A DNA stretch of 64,000 nucleotides, from assembly GCA_000814665.1 (NCBI GenBank), contig JWIH01000020.1, forward strand, positions 479,398 to 543,397, in the 5' to 3' direction. The notes under the pieces were generated by a model. It had not been told where the DNA came from, searched no databases, and saw nothing but the letters and a program-made list of their open reading frames with translations. Numbering within the stretch: the stretch's first letter is position 1; every line of letters starts with the position of its first letter. The DNA comes from Pseudoalteromonas flavipulchra NCIMB 2033 = ATCC BAA-314 (GTDB lineage Bacteria > Pseudomonadota > Gammaproteobacteria > Enterobacterales > Alteromonadaceae). A program made the translations under genes and the position numbers. Positions 51,848-60,494 of this stretch are shown one piece after another.

Positions 51848-54266
51848 AAATTACTTGTTAATCGCGTACCGCAGCTTGCTGCAACAAAAACTCTACTCAA
51901 CAATCAATATTTTGGGTTTGGCGATTGGTTTAGCTATTTGTATCAGTATGGCTATCTTTGTTGAATCTGAGCTGGGTTACGACAAGTTTATTAAGGATAA
52001 TGAGCAAATCTATCGCTCGTCTGTAAAATGGATGCCGCCAAGTGCGCCTGAACAATACTATGCGCAAGGGCAAGTATTTAACGCTGAAAACTATCAAGCA
52101 CACTTTGAAGAAGTGGTAGATGCTACTCGCTTTCGAGAAGTGAGCGTTGCGCTTGGGCAAGGCAAGGAAAGTTTTCTTCATGATGGTGTATTCCTCGCTG
52201 ATCCCAACTTCGTCGATTTTTTCTCCTTAGATGTAATTGACGGAGAGCGTCAGTCGGCACTTGAGGCTCCCAACACTATTGTTTTAACCCAAGCAGCTGC
52301 AATGCTCTATTTTGGTCGCACGAATGTTGTTGGAGAATCTTTACTTGGTGCAGGAAAACTACCGTTAAAGGTGAGCGCTGTGATAAAAGACTTGCCACTG
52401 CGCACCCATTTAAACGTCTTTGCGCTGATCAGTATGGCAACGGCCACCACTTATTATGGTGATAACAGCTGGCAGCGTGACCCAAGTTTTAACTATTTCA
52501 CTTACGTTAAATTAGCGGATGGGGTAACCGGTGAAGATGTTGAAGCAAAAATCCCAAGTTATTTAGAAAATCATTATGGTCCGGGAACTAGCGATACCCT
52601 TGGCTTTGAATTAATGCCTATCACCGATATTTATCTTCACTCACATCATTATGGTGAAATGAAAGAAAATGGTGATATCAATACCGTTTATTCGTTTAGT
52701 GTTATTTCAGCGCTTATTCTCTTTATTGCGTGTGTTAACTTTATGAATTTGTCGACTGCCACAGCAACCAAGCGCGCAAAGGAAGTGGGAGTACGTAAGA
52801 CATTAGGCGCTAAACAGCAGCATTTAGTTATGCAGTTTGTGGTTGAGGCGATGATGCTGAGTTATATCGCGTTGATCATTGCTGTGGCGCTGGTTGAAGC
52901 TGGTTTGCCCTTGTTTGCGAGCTTTATCGGCAAGCCGCTCAGTTTTGACTTCTATTCAGAGCCGTTAGTGTTGACTACGCTGTTGCTGTTAGGGTTATTC
53001 GTTGGCTTAATCTCAGGCGCATACCCTGCCTTTTATCTAAGCCGCTTTAAACCTGCTAAAGTGCTTAAAGGAGAAGTGACACAGGGTAAATCTGGCGCGC
53101 TGCTGCGTAAAGGGCTGGTGGTATTTCAATTTAGTGTCGCCGTGGTGCTTATTATCGCCACCACGGTATCTAACCAGCAACTAAAGTACGCCAGAGCCAT
53201 AGAGCTCGGTTATGACAAAGACAATACTTTTGTGCTGAGCCGTCTTTATACAGATATCGCCAGTCAACAGCGTAGCGCATTAAAAACACAACTGCTCTCT
53301 CACCCAAATATTGTCAGCGTGACAGCAAGTTCAGCAGTACCAACAGAGACCATTGTCGATGCTTTTGGGATGGTTAATCCAAAAACACAATTGTCGCAGA
53401 CCATGCCGACACTGGCAGTAGATGAAGATTATTTTAGCAGCTACAACATTAAGTTACTGAGTGGCCGAGGGTTTAGTCGCGATTTTCCTGCCGATAAATT
53501 CGCGATGCCGAGTGCGGCTGAGCCAAATCCGCGTTTTTCGGTTGTGATTAATGAAAAGGCGGCGCAGAGTTTAGGATTTAGTGCTGATGAAGCAGTTGGT
53601 AAAACATTTGAAGTACGATTAACTCGCCATTCAAGTGCTATGGCCACTATCATCGGGGTGACGCAAAACTACTATTTTTCTTCACTTAAAACAGAGATAA
53701 GCCCAACGTATCACTTGCTAAGAGAGAATGAAGGCAATTCGATGGCGATAAAATTTAAAGGTGATACAGCGCAAACTCGCGACTTTATAGAGGCCACTTG
53801 GCGCAAGCTAGTACCAGAACAAGAAATGGAACTGACTTATCTACAAACTAAATTTGAGCAGATGTATCGCCAGGAAGACAAAGAAATCATTGTGTTTAAT
53901 TTGTTCTCTATGCTGGCGATTTTCATTGCGTGTTTAGGCTTATTTGGTCTTGCCTCTTTTACCACAAAAAGGCGCACCAAAGAGATTGGGGTGCGTAAAG
54001 TGCTTGGTGCTTCGGTGATGGATATCGTGATATTGATCAACAAGGAATTCTCAAAGCAAGTGATGATCGCAAACCTGATAGCGTGGCCGCTTGCGTACTT
54101 TGTGATGCAGCAGTGGTTAAACAACTTTGTCTATCGTATTGACCTTTCAATCGTGCCATTTTTGATTGCAGCAAGTTTAGCGTTTGCAATTGCTTGGTTA
54201 ACGGTCGGCTCGTTGACGCTAGTTGCCGCACAAGCGCGACCTGTAAAATCATTAAGATACGAGTAA
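51840..54266 (+). CDS. MacB-like FtsX permease
   Basis: An 808-residue permease. I start it at the GTG at 51840 (LKNYLLIAYRSLLQQKLYS), with GGAGG 6 bases before; in-frame starts further left lie inside the ATPase gene. It has an N-terminal helix, MacB_PCD periplasmic domain, an FtsX block (KEVGVRKTLGAKQQHLV), three helices, a second periplasmic domain and a second FtsX block (KEIGVRKVLGASVMDIV). Two FtsX blocks make this the long duplicated type seen in many marine bacteria and Bacteroidetes. With the adaptor and ATPase it forms a tripartite export system. Confidence 0.9.
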   Translation: MLKNYLLIAYRSLLQQKLYSTINILGLAIGLAICISMAIFVESELGYDKFIKDNEQIYRSSVKWMPPSAPEQYYAQGQVFNAENYQAHFEEVVDATRFREVSVALGQGKESFLHDGVFLADPNFVDFFSLDVIDGERQSALEAPNTIVLTQAAAMLYFGRTNVVGESLLGAGKLPLKVSAVIKDLPLRTHLNVFALISMATATTYYGDNSWQRDPSFNYFTYVKLADGVTGEDVEAKIPSYLENHYGPGTSDTLGFELMPITDIYLHSHHYGEMKENGDINTVYSFSVISALILFIACVNFMNLSTATATKRAKEVGVRKTLGAKQQHLVMQFVVEAMMLSYIALIIAVALVEAGLPLFASFIGKPLSFDFYSEPLVLTTLLLLGLFVGLISGAYPAFYLSRFKPAKVLKGEVTQGKSGALLRKGLVVFQFSVAVVLIIATTVSNQQLKYARAIELGYDKDNTFVLSRLYTDIASQQRSALKTQLLSHPNIVSVTASSAVPTETIVDAFGMVNPKTQLSQTMPTLAVDEDYFSSYNIKLLSGRGFSRDFPADKFAMPSAAEPNPRFSVVINEKAAQSLGFSADEAVGKTFEVRLTRHSSAMATIIGVTQNYYFSSLKTEISPTYHLLRENEGNSMAIKFKGDTAQTRDFIEATWRKLVPEQEMELTYLQTKFEQMYRQEDKEIIVFNLFSMLAIFIACLGLFGLASFTTKRRTKEIGVRKVLGASVMDIVILINKEFSKQVMIANLIAWPLAYFVMQQWLNNFVYRIDLSIVPFLIAASLAFAIAWLTVGSLTLVAAQARPVKSLRYE

Positions 54267-54277
54267 TTGCAACTAAA

Positions 54278-54298
54278 CAGGCCTCACAATGAGGCCTG
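54278..54298. terminator. Hairpin between convergent genes
   Basis: CAGGCCTCA and TGAGGCCTG form a 9-bp perfect stem with a 3-base loop. T-tracts are weak on both sides (TTTAGTT on the minus strand). Confidence 0.6.
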
Positions 54299-54310
54299 AA
54301 CTGAGATAAG

Positions 54311-55771
54311 TTAAGCGCCAGGACCACACTCCAAGCAGTGCTTGATAATATCCGGGCCAAACTTCAAGTTTGCATTTAGATTTCGCAGTGCCGTTCTTAG
54401 GCCTTCTTCTATCACTGGGTGGTAGAAAGGCATGTCGAGCATTTGCGGCACGGTCATCTTGTTTTGTAGCGCCCAAGCAAGTAAATGCGCTATATGCTCA
54501 GCAGCAGGGCCGACAAATTCGGCACCTAAGAATAATCCGGTGCCTTGCTCAGCGTAGACTCGCATATGGCCTTTGTTTTTTAACATCACGCGGCTGCGGC
54601 CTTGGTTTTCAAAGCTTACCTCTCCGATGGCAAAGCAGCCGCAATTGCCATATTGCTTTTCCAGCTCTTTATAACTTGCTCCAACCATCGCAATTTGTGG
54701 GTCGCTAAATACCGCCGCAAGCTTTGCACGGCGTAGTCCCACTCTCACATCAGGGAAACGACCGGCATTTTCACCTGCAATCGTGCCTTGATCTGCGGCT
54801 TCATGTAGAAGCGGGATCTGATTGCTGGCATCACCTGCAATAAAAATCGGGGCGTTCCCTGAGCCATCAAGACATTGCATGGTATGTGGGTCGGCTAGCG
54901 GTACGCCTCGGTCATCAAGTTCAAGCGTGGTATTTTCTAGCCCAAGGTTATCAACATTGGGCACACGACCAGTGGCTGCCAACACATAGTCAAACTGCTC
55001 GGTTTGTGGTTTCCCTTGTTTGTCAATGTAGGTAAGCTCGGCTTTGTCACCGACCTGTTTCATATCTGATACTTTGGCATCTGTGTCGAGGTAAAACTCA
55101 TCACTGAACACCGTGGTGGCATAGTCTTTGACGATTGGATCGGTTAGTGGTCCAAGGCCACCGCCGACACCAAATACTTTGACCTTTACGCCAAGTCGGT
55201 GTAGCGCTTGACCTAGTTCTAAGCCAATCACACCGGGGCCAAATACGGCCACTGAGTCGGGTAAATCGTCCCAGTCAAAAACGTTATCGTTAATGACTAA
55301 GCGGTCGCCAAAATTATTAAACGCACCGGGGTAGCTAGGTCTTGAACCTGTAGCGATAACAAAACGTTTGGCTGTGATCTGAGTGTGGTCGTCCAACTGT
55401 ACCGTATGGCTGTTGATAAATTTTGCACTGCCGCGTAGTTTATCCTGCAGAGGCAATTCGTCTACAGCTTCGACGACAAAGCCAACGAAGCGATCTCGCT
55501 CACGTTTGACTCTCGCCATAACCGCTTTACCGTCAATTTCAGCGGGTTTTACATTAATACCAAATTTAGGTGCGACTTCAATTTGATGTGCGGCTTCAGC
55601 TGCGGCAATCAGTAACTTGCTCGGCATGCAGCCAACCCGTGCGCACGTTGTGCCGTATACGCCAGACTCAATCATCAGTACTTCTGAGGTATATTTTTTG
55701 GCATTTCTATAGGCGCTGAGACCCGCTGTTCCCGCACCAATCACGACTACGTCGGTGTTTATCTTTTTCAT
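54311..55771 (-). CDS. Dihydrolipoyl dehydrogenase-like flavoprotein
   Basis: A 486-residue class I pyridine nucleotide-disulfide oxidoreductase, started at MKKINTDVVVIG. FAD motif VVIGAGTAGLSAYRNA, redox disulfide CARVGC, NADH motif VAVFGPGVIGLELGQAL, second FAD motif APIFIAGDA and C-terminal HPVIEEGLRTAL (His-Glu pair of the partner active site). It stands away from any 2-oxoacid dehydrogenase genes, so it may not be the complex E3. The C-terminus ends with ECGPGA, adding one more cysteine pair (CLEC). A soluble NAD(P) or mercuric-reductase-like role is possible. Confidence 0.87.
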   Translation of the reverse strand: MKKINTDVVVIGAGTAGLSAYRNAKKYTSEVLMIESGVYGTTCARVGCMPSKLLIAAAEAAHQIEVAPKFGINVKPAEIDGKAVMARVKRERDRFVGFVVEAVDELPLQDKLRGSAKFINSHTVQLDDHTQITAKRFVIATGSRPSYPGAFNNFGDRLVINDNVFDWDDLPDSVAVFGPGVIGLELGQALHRLGVKVKVFGVGGGLGPLTDPIVKDYATTVFSDEFYLDTDAKVSDMKQVGDKAELTYIDKQGKPQTEQFDYVLAATGRVPNVDNLGLENTTLELDDRGVPLADPHTMQCLDGSGNAPIFIAGDASNQIPLLHEAADQGTIAGENAGRFPDVRVGLRRAKLAAVFSDPQIAMVGASYKELEKQYGNCGCFAIGEVSFENQGRSRVMLKNKGHMRVYAEQGTGLFLGAEFVGPAAEHIAHLLAWALQNKMTVPQMLDMPFYHPVIEEGLRTALRNLNANLKFGPDIIKHCLECGPGA

Positions 55772-55798
55772 TTTTTGCTCCGAAATCAGAAAGTGTGA

Positions 55799-55958
55799 TA
55801 CCAATTTACTTAATTAAGAGGTCTATTTGAGGCGAGAAAATCTTGTCGATAACCAGGCAAAAATTTTGCTATTTAGTTGTTCTAAATGAGAAATTTTTAA
55901 CGCAGTTAGCGTCAGATTTGCTCCTTCAAATTGAGCAAGTATTAAGACAAATTGGTAT
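55799..55958. repeat. 160-bp palindromic element (ATACCAATTT ends)
   Basis: Terminal inverted repeats ATACCAATTT and AAATTGGTAT bound the element; the next bases pair as CTTAATTAAG and TATTAAGAC. No gene is contained. A short open frame on the minus strand across it is judged spurious. I believe this family occurs widely in Pseudoalteromonas, Shewanella and Vibrio intergenic regions, from memory only. It separates the Lpd-like gene from the peroxiredoxin gene. Confidence 0.75.
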
Positions 55959-56014
55959 ACTCCCCCATGACAGTCAGTTATTAGCCATCGTGTTGTGTTG
56001 AGGGGGAACATTTT

Positions 56015-56040
56015 GACTTGGTGAGCAAGTTCACCAAGTC
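56015..56040. terminator. Hairpin after the hybrid peroxiredoxin gene
   Basis: GACTTGGTGA and TCACCAAGTC form a 10-bp perfect stem around GCAAGT. It has no clear T-tract. Confidence 0.5.
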
Positions 56041-56060
56041 ATGTTGTGGGGGATGAGTGA

Positions 56061-56789
56061 TTAAGCGAAATATTCAGCTAAATCGTCTGAGCCACCGATG
56101 TGTTTACCGCCGATAAATACTTGCGGCACGGTTTCGCGACCAGACAGCGCTTTAAGGCTGGTTAGCGATGCCTGTTGGCCAATTACCAGCTCTTCATATG
56201 CCAGTCCTTTTTCTTTTAGCAAGGCTTTGGCTTTTTCACAGAATGGACAGCCAATCTTGCTAATAACGGTAACCGGCTCTGGTTTGATTTGGCGCGGGTT
56301 AATGTACTCCAGCATAGTATCTGCGTCTGATACCTCAAACGGGTCGCCAGGCTTTTCTGGTTCGATAAACATTTTGTCAATCACACCATCTTTTACCAGC
56401 ATTGAATAACGCCAGCTGCGTTTGCCAAAACCTAAATCGTTTTTATCAACTAACATGCCCATGCCGTCAGTGAATTCGCCGTTACCGTCAGGTAGTAGTG
56501 TAATATTCTGTGCTTCTTGGTACTGTGCCCATGCGTTCATTACAAACGTATCATTAACGGATAAACACACGATTTCGTCGACACCATTTTGTTTAAATAC
56601 GCTAGCAAGCTCGTTATAGCGCGGTAAGTGCGTAGACGAACAAGTTGGTGTAAAGGCACCAGGCAAAGAAAATACAACTACAGTTTTACCTTTAAAAATT
56701 TCATCGGTGGTGACGTGCTTCCACTCTTCATTTTCTCTAATTGGGAATGTAACCTGTGGTACGCGTTGACCTTCAATATTCTTTAACAT
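56061..56789 (-). CDS. Hybrid peroxiredoxin-glutaredoxin (hyPrx5)
   Basis: A 242-residue fusion. The N-terminal Prx5 domain has the peroxidatic Cys50 in [14 protein letters not shown], and the C-terminal glutaredoxin has CPFC at 181-184, then [18 protein letters not shown], which binds glutathione. The glutaredoxin replaces an external reductant, so peroxides are reduced with glutathione. This architecture is well known in Haemophilus, Vibrio and marine gammaproteobacteria. An OxyR-controlled promoter is usual, but I could not identify a convincing site upstream. Confidence 0.95.
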   Translation of the reverse strand: MLKNIEGQRVPQVTFPIRENEEWKHVTTDEIFKGKTVVVFSLPGAFTPTCSSTHLPRYNELASVFKQNGVDEIVCLSVNDTFVMNAWAQYQEAQNITLLPDGNGEFTDGMGMLVDKNDLGFGKRSWRYSMLVKDGVIDKMFIEPEKPGDPFEVSDADTMLEYINPRQIKPEPVTVISKIGCPFCEKAKALLKEKGLAYEELVIGQQASLTSLKALSGRETVPQVFIGGKHIGGSDDLAEYFA

Positions 56790-56975
56790 TCTGCTTTCCT
56801 TCTTAAGTTGATGTAGCCATTATGCCGCGCGCATTTCGATTTGTATAATTGATAGTTAAGATTAAAGTGTTCAATAAAATTGATTGTTTTCAACTTCAAA
56901 TATTTGTATTTTTTAACCTAGCCAATGCCGCTAAGTTGAGGTTAGTCAATTTTTACGGGGACAGGGAATATTTAG

Positions 56976-57500
56976 ATGAAAGCAAACTTTGAATTAATGG
57001 CGGATTACAATCGCTGGATGAACGAAAGATTATATGAAGCTGTTTCGGGATTGAGCGTCACGGAATTACACCAAGATCGAGGGGCTTTTTTTGGCTCCAT
57101 CATGGGCTCGTTAAACCATATTCTTGTTGCTGATATTATTTGGCTTAAGCGCTATACAGAGCATAGCCACCATATTGAAGCACTGAACGTTGTAGCAACG
57201 ATGCCACTGCCGACAAAGCTTGATGCGATGTTGTATGAAGATTTTGCAGCGTTGAGGCAGGCAAGAGCTGAAATGGATAAGGTGATTATTGAGTTTGCGA
57301 ATGAAGTCACTGAAGAGGCGCTTGCAGCCGACTTACACTACACAAACACCCAAGGTAAAACCTTTTCTCGCAAGTTTGGTTTTTTAGTGCATCATTTATT
57401 TAATCATCAGACGCACCATAGAGGGCAAATAACGACATTACTCAGCCAGATTGGTATTGATATGGGAGAAACCGATCTATTAGCGCGGATCCCCACATAG
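56976..57500 (+). CDS. DinB family protein
   Basis: A 174-residue four-helix-bundle protein. The three metal-binding His are in GSLNHILVADIIW, and in FLVHHLFNHQTHHRGQITTLL, the DinB signature. Members of this group bind nickel or zinc and may act as thiol-dependent transferases. CAGGGA precedes the ATG. It is followed by two inverted-repeat hairpins. Confidence 0.9.
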   Translation: MKANFELMADYNRWMNERLYEAVSGLSVTELHQDRGAFFGSIMGSLNHILVADIIWLKRYTEHSHHIEALNVVATMPLPTKLDAMLYEDFAALRQARAEMDKVIIEFANEVTEEALAADLHYTNTQGKTFSRKFGFLVHHLFNHQTHHRGQITTLLSQIGIDMGETDLLARIPT

Positions 57501-57511
57501 CTTGGTTAGTG

Positions 57512-57583
57512 GTCTAGCTTTACCGCTTCAGTTATGTCTAGTGTTTTGTGCTAGCAGCAATGAGAAGGGTTGTAAAGCTAGAC
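57512..57583. repeat. Inverted-repeat structure downstream of the DinB gene
   Basis: GTCTAGCTTTAC (57512-57523) and GTAAAGCTAGAC (57572-57583) are perfect 12-bp inverted repeats about 48 bp apart, with CTAG repeats inside. A second weaker inverted pair (ACAGGCCTTTAA with TAAAGCCTGT) follows at 57593-57627. They may be terminators or a small palindromic element. Confidence 0.55.
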
Positions 57584-57652
57584 ATTAGCTCTACAGGCCT
57601 TTAAAAACCGTGGTCGGTAAAGCCTGTTAAGAAGAATTTCACTCGCTAACTT

Positions 57653-57916
57653 TCACAATAACTCTGAATAGAGCTCCTCTAGCCACTCATGAAGGTCCTC
57701 TATGGAGTCAAAATCTTCGTCTGTTAGTTCTTCATACTCTGTTAGTGAAATAAGATTTAAGTCTATAACCTCCCGAAGTTGGGCTCTGACTTTAATCAAG
57801 TCATAAGGGTAGTCTTCTCCAATATCGACAGCTCTTCTCAAAATATTGGGGTCATAGCTTTCAACATGACAATAAGTTTTTAAAATGGTTCTTAAAGGAT
57901 CTTCGAGTTTATTCAT
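57653..57916 (-). CDS. Orphan immunity-type small acidic protein
   Basis: An 87-residue acidic protein, AAGGAG 10 bases before its ATG. It is rich in Asp and Glu (EEYEELTDEDFDSIEDLHEWLEELY in its second half). I do not recognise the family. It is called immunity-type because a 42-residue toxin-like C-terminal tail (57924-58052) ends 8 bp before it, the same arrangement as the other orphan pairs in this locus. Confidence 0.55.
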   Translation of the reverse strand: MNKLEDPLRTILKTYCHVESYDPNILRRAVDIGEDYPYDLIKVRAQLREVIDLNLISLTEYEELTDEDFDSIEDLHEWLEELYSELL

Positions 57917-57923
57917 CTTATAT

Positions 57924-58052
57924 TTACTCCTTTAGTTCAGGGTATAATGCGTGCAATTTAATGTTACCATCTTCTATTAGATATATAGCTTTGGTGTATC
58001 CGTTTGAAAAATCTGTAACCTCGTATCCAGTGGGGTTTTCTTGCAATCTAGT
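57924..58052 (-). pseudogene. Orphan toxin C-terminal tail upstream of the 87-residue gene
   Basis: On the minus strand a frame is open for 42 codons and ends in TAA just before the ribosome binding site of the next gene; it has no start codon of its own. It reads LQENPTGYEVTDFSNGYTK, then AIYLIEDGNIKLHALYPELKE. It has the look of the C-terminal end of a secreted polymorphic toxin, left behind when the rest was lost. Confidence 0.5.
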
Positions 58053-58537
58053 CTAGTTATTCCGCGTACCGCATTTCTGTAGTTAGAGCCAAAAAATATC
58101 TTAAAGTGGTATTTATGCGATCCTCGTTTATAGCGTTGTGGGAGGCGGTTTATCCGCCGAGAAGTATGTTTTTTGAGTGGTGAGGGCTTGCCTTTTCTTT
58201 AGACGAGAAAAATGAACCAAGAAAACGTTGCCCCAGCATCACACTTAATCCTCAAATCCTAAGCTGATATTGTGCAACCGTCTTGTAAGGCACGTCTTTG
58301 TGCCAGACAAAACTTAGCCGACATGCTGTCGGCACATTGCATATCGACTTATTCCTTTCGGGTGTGATAGAGGGGGGATACGTTGCTTGTGAGATCTTCT
58401 ATGACTTTAGCGATTAAGCTGCTTTAAAGCATTGCAAAAACTACCAGCGCAGTATCCATGCCTAAATTTTTAGAGCAGTACGAAAATAAAAGTGAATTTT
58501 AAGGCAAGGAGAGTTGCTCCTTGCCTGACGACACCAG
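58053..58537. other. Gene-free region with several small hairpins
   Basis: About 485 bases without a supportable gene. It contains the hairpins GGCGG..CCGCC (about 58145-58160), GGCAC..GTGCC (about 58287-58303) and CCGAC..GTCGG (about 58319-58332), and at 58502-58526 a stem AGGCAAGGAG / CTCCTTGCCT that looks like a minus-strand terminator. The composition differs from the immunity genes on both sides, as expected for recombination debris. Confidence 0.5.
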
Positions 58538-58654
58538 TGTATTTAAAGGACTCTGGTTATGGGGTAATTGGTTAAATAGCGTAACGATATCAACCATGAC
58601 ACGCTCCTCTCCAAAGTCTGTTAAGAAAGCCGTATCCCGTGGCTTTTACTTTGC
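58538..58654 (-). pseudogene. Decayed copy of the 3' end of the Tdi1-like immunity gene
   Basis: These 117 bp closely match 61640-61770, which hold the 3' end and downstream flank of the intact Tdi1-like gene. In translation the fragment gives FLTDFGEERVMVDIVTLFNQ then LPHN, against FLADLGEKRVMADIVALSNQ then LPHN in the intact protein. The frame is broken by a one-base shift near the upstream end and the rest of the gene is absent. Both copies are followed by TGTATTTAAAGGACT-type sequence and a hairpin. Confidence 0.8.
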
Positions 58655-58658
58655 TAGG

Positions 58659-59132
58659 TCAAAGTTCGTCTTCATTTTTTTCTAGGATAGCTAAGAACTC
58701 ATGGAAATTTGAGCTAATATGCCTTATTGCTTTATCTCCATCTTCAAGTTGCGAAGAGATAATAAATATAACTTCAGGCTCAGTTATTTTATGACGAAAG
58801 TCAAAAGCGATTAGGTTTGAATCAAAAGTTATAGCAAAAGGTACTATTTTATCCGATAGAAACTCATCTATTTCTTCTCTTTGATCTGAAATACTATAAA
58901 TTTCGAAATCATCATTTACTAAATTTTGGCAGTGAAGGAAGTGTGCGATTGAACAAAGTCCTTTTCCTACTTCAAAAGATGAATACACAGGCTTATCTCC
59001 AAAGTATAATTCCATGCAGTTCAAAAACTCTATCGGAAGTTTAATCTGAAGTTCTAACTCAAGCTCCTTTAGGTAACTTGGATTATAAGTCGGCTTATTT
59101 TCTTTCCACAAATATGGTTCACATTTAAACAT
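58659..59132 (-). CDS. SUKH (SMI1/KNR4) family immunity-type protein
   Basis: A 157-residue protein started at ATG 59132 (MFKCEPYLWKEN), with GGAGGAGGA 8 bases upstream; an in-frame start at 59153 lacks this. The SUKH features are the N-terminal LELELQIKLPIEFLNCMELY helix pair and the VPFAITFDSNLIAFDFR strands. SUKH proteins neutralise many nuclease toxins. A toxin-like tail ends 2 bp before the start. Confidence 0.75.
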   Translation of the reverse strand: MFKCEPYLWKENKPTYNPSYLKELELELQIKLPIEFLNCMELYFGDKPVYSSFEVGKGLCSIAHFLHCQNLVNDDFEIYSISDQREEIDEFLSDKIVPFAITFDSNLIAFDFRHKITEPEVIFIISSQLEDGDKAIRHISSNFHEFLAILEKNEDEL

Positions 59133-59134
59133 AA

Positions 59135-59260
59135 TTAATATCCTCCTCCCCAAATAGACATACCACCTGTATGTCTAAATGTATCATGTGTAGTTCTGTC
59201 AATAAGCTGCATTCTGCCAGTGTCTGATGATGCTATGTCAAACCATCTGAAGGATTTTGT
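59135..59260 (-). pseudogene. Orphan toxin C-terminal tail upstream of the SUKH gene
   Basis: A 41-codon open tail without a start codon, ending TAA 2 bp before the SUKH ATG. It reads KSFRWFDIASSDTGRMQLID, RTTHDTFRHTGG, MSIWGGGY. The His/Gly-rich ending looks like the terminal strand of an HNH-type nuclease toxin, but this is inference. The 196 bp to its right (59261-59456) hold nothing I can name. Confidence 0.5.
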
Positions 59261-59456
59261 TTATGATAGTGTCGCTTTTAGTTTTATATCACTTTGGATA
59301 ACGCAGCAATGACTACGACGTCATCGGCAATCTCCAGCTTTTAAGTGAATTATGGTGCTAGTACATCGTCATTATTGATAATCGATTATTTGCCCGATCA
59401 TTTACTCCAAATGTAGCCAGTTTAAAAAGGACTGTTCTGACTACAATATTCTATTC

Positions 59457-59987
59457 TTAGTCATTTAAAAGGAAAGACTTATCTTCGTCTATTTTCGAGG
59501 CATGATCAGTTGCTTCATCTTCATCCGGCTGTAGCGCTTGAAAAAATGAAGATAGGTTCGTAGAAACCTCATAAAATTCCTGTTCGCTTTCACCACTTTC
59601 ATGATCCCAGCAGTAGACTTTGAGATCTCTTTTTCCCAAACAAAGTTGATCGCCACCACAAGAGGAGCCAAAAATAAAATAGCCTTTTTGCTCAAGTTCT
59701 TCGTACATGGCATTTTTCTGGAGTATATTGTTATCTTGATTATCAATACCATAAAGAATTTCCACCGACTGATAGCCATCATGATCAGTCAGTGGGGTAG
59801 CTTGATTAGGCTTAATTTTTGCACCTGAATCAAAAATAACTGATGAATTAAATAGTGAATAAAGTTCTTTTAGTTCATCTGGTATTTCGAACTTAAATCT
59901 ATTTTCAAGCTCATTGATATCAATAACTTCATCGCTGCATTCATGCAAAGGCATGGCTCCAAGAGAGTCAAGAACATTCTTAATCAT
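59457..59987 (-). CDS. SMI1/KNR4 (SUKH) family immunity-type protein
   Basis: A 176-residue acidic protein. The SUKH hallmarks are LENRFKFEIPDELKELYSLF at the N-terminus, GYFIFGSSCGGDQLCLG in the centre and VYCWDHESGE. Its ATG overlaps the stop of the upstream gene (ATGA) and has GGAGG inside that gene, so it is translationally coupled. It is the last gene of the Imm49 operon. Confidence 0.85.
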   Translation of the reverse strand: MIKNVLDSLGAMPLHECSDEVIDINELENRFKFEIPDELKELYSLFNSSVIFDSGAKIKPNQATPLTDHDGYQSVEILYGIDNQDNNILQKNAMYEELEQKGYFIFGSSCGGDQLCLGKRDLKVYCWDHESGESEQEFYEVSTNLSSFFQALQPDEDEATDHASKIDEDKSFLLND

Positions 59988-60484
59988 AACTCCTCCATCA
60001 AGATCACAATAGATTTGTCTTGCTCTTTGGCATCTCGGAAAGTTCGGTAATAAGCATTTCGAACAATCTCATAAGCGTCTGGGTCTAAGTCGCCTTCGTT
60101 TTGCTCAACATATTTAACTAGCTGTTTACCATCATAAGAGTTAATATCGAAGTCTAGATTTTCTTCCATGACATCACTTAAATCGGTAATCATTTCTGAA
60201 GGAAAAAAGCCAAAAGAACCATTTATCTCGGCATCAGGAGCAATTAGGTGATTGGGAAAGTAGTGAAATGAACACGCCTCAATCAATTGGCTATTACCAG
60301 CAACTTTGTCCCACATGGAAATTGCAGGAATAAAGCCACGCATATTTAATTCAACCGTTTGCCAGCGAATTCCATTACTTAAAGTAATATCAATAAGTTG
60401 CTGGTATTTTTGCTGACTGCTTCCTGTTAGTGTTTTTGGAAAAACAGCTTCATCAATGAGGTACAAATGAATTAGGCCACTCAT
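59984..60484 (-). CDS. Hypothetical protein in the immunity operon
   Basis: A 166-residue protein with AAGGA before the ATG, 10 bp after Imm49. It reads MSGLIHLYLIDEAVFPKTL at the start, with later IRWQTVELNMRGFIPAI and a Pro/Phe-rich segment (NGSFGFFPSEM). The acidic, soluble composition and position between Imm49 and SUKH genes suggest another immunity or accessory protein. I do not recognise a family. Confidence 0.6.
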   Translation of the reverse strand: MSGLIHLYLIDEAVFPKTLTGSSQQKYQQLIDITLSNGIRWQTVELNMRGFIPAISMWDKVAGNSQLIEACSFHYFPNHLIAPDAEINGSFGFFPSEMITDLSDVMEENLDFDINSYDGKQLVKYVEQNEGDLDPDAYEIVRNAYYRTFRDAKEQDKSIVILMEEL

Positions 60485-60494
60485 TTTTTCCTTA

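Noticed and set aside
55823-56011. 62-codon minus-strand frame upstream of the Lpd-like gene
   Set aside because: It lies largely across the 160-bp palindromic element and has no ribosome binding site or family resemblance.
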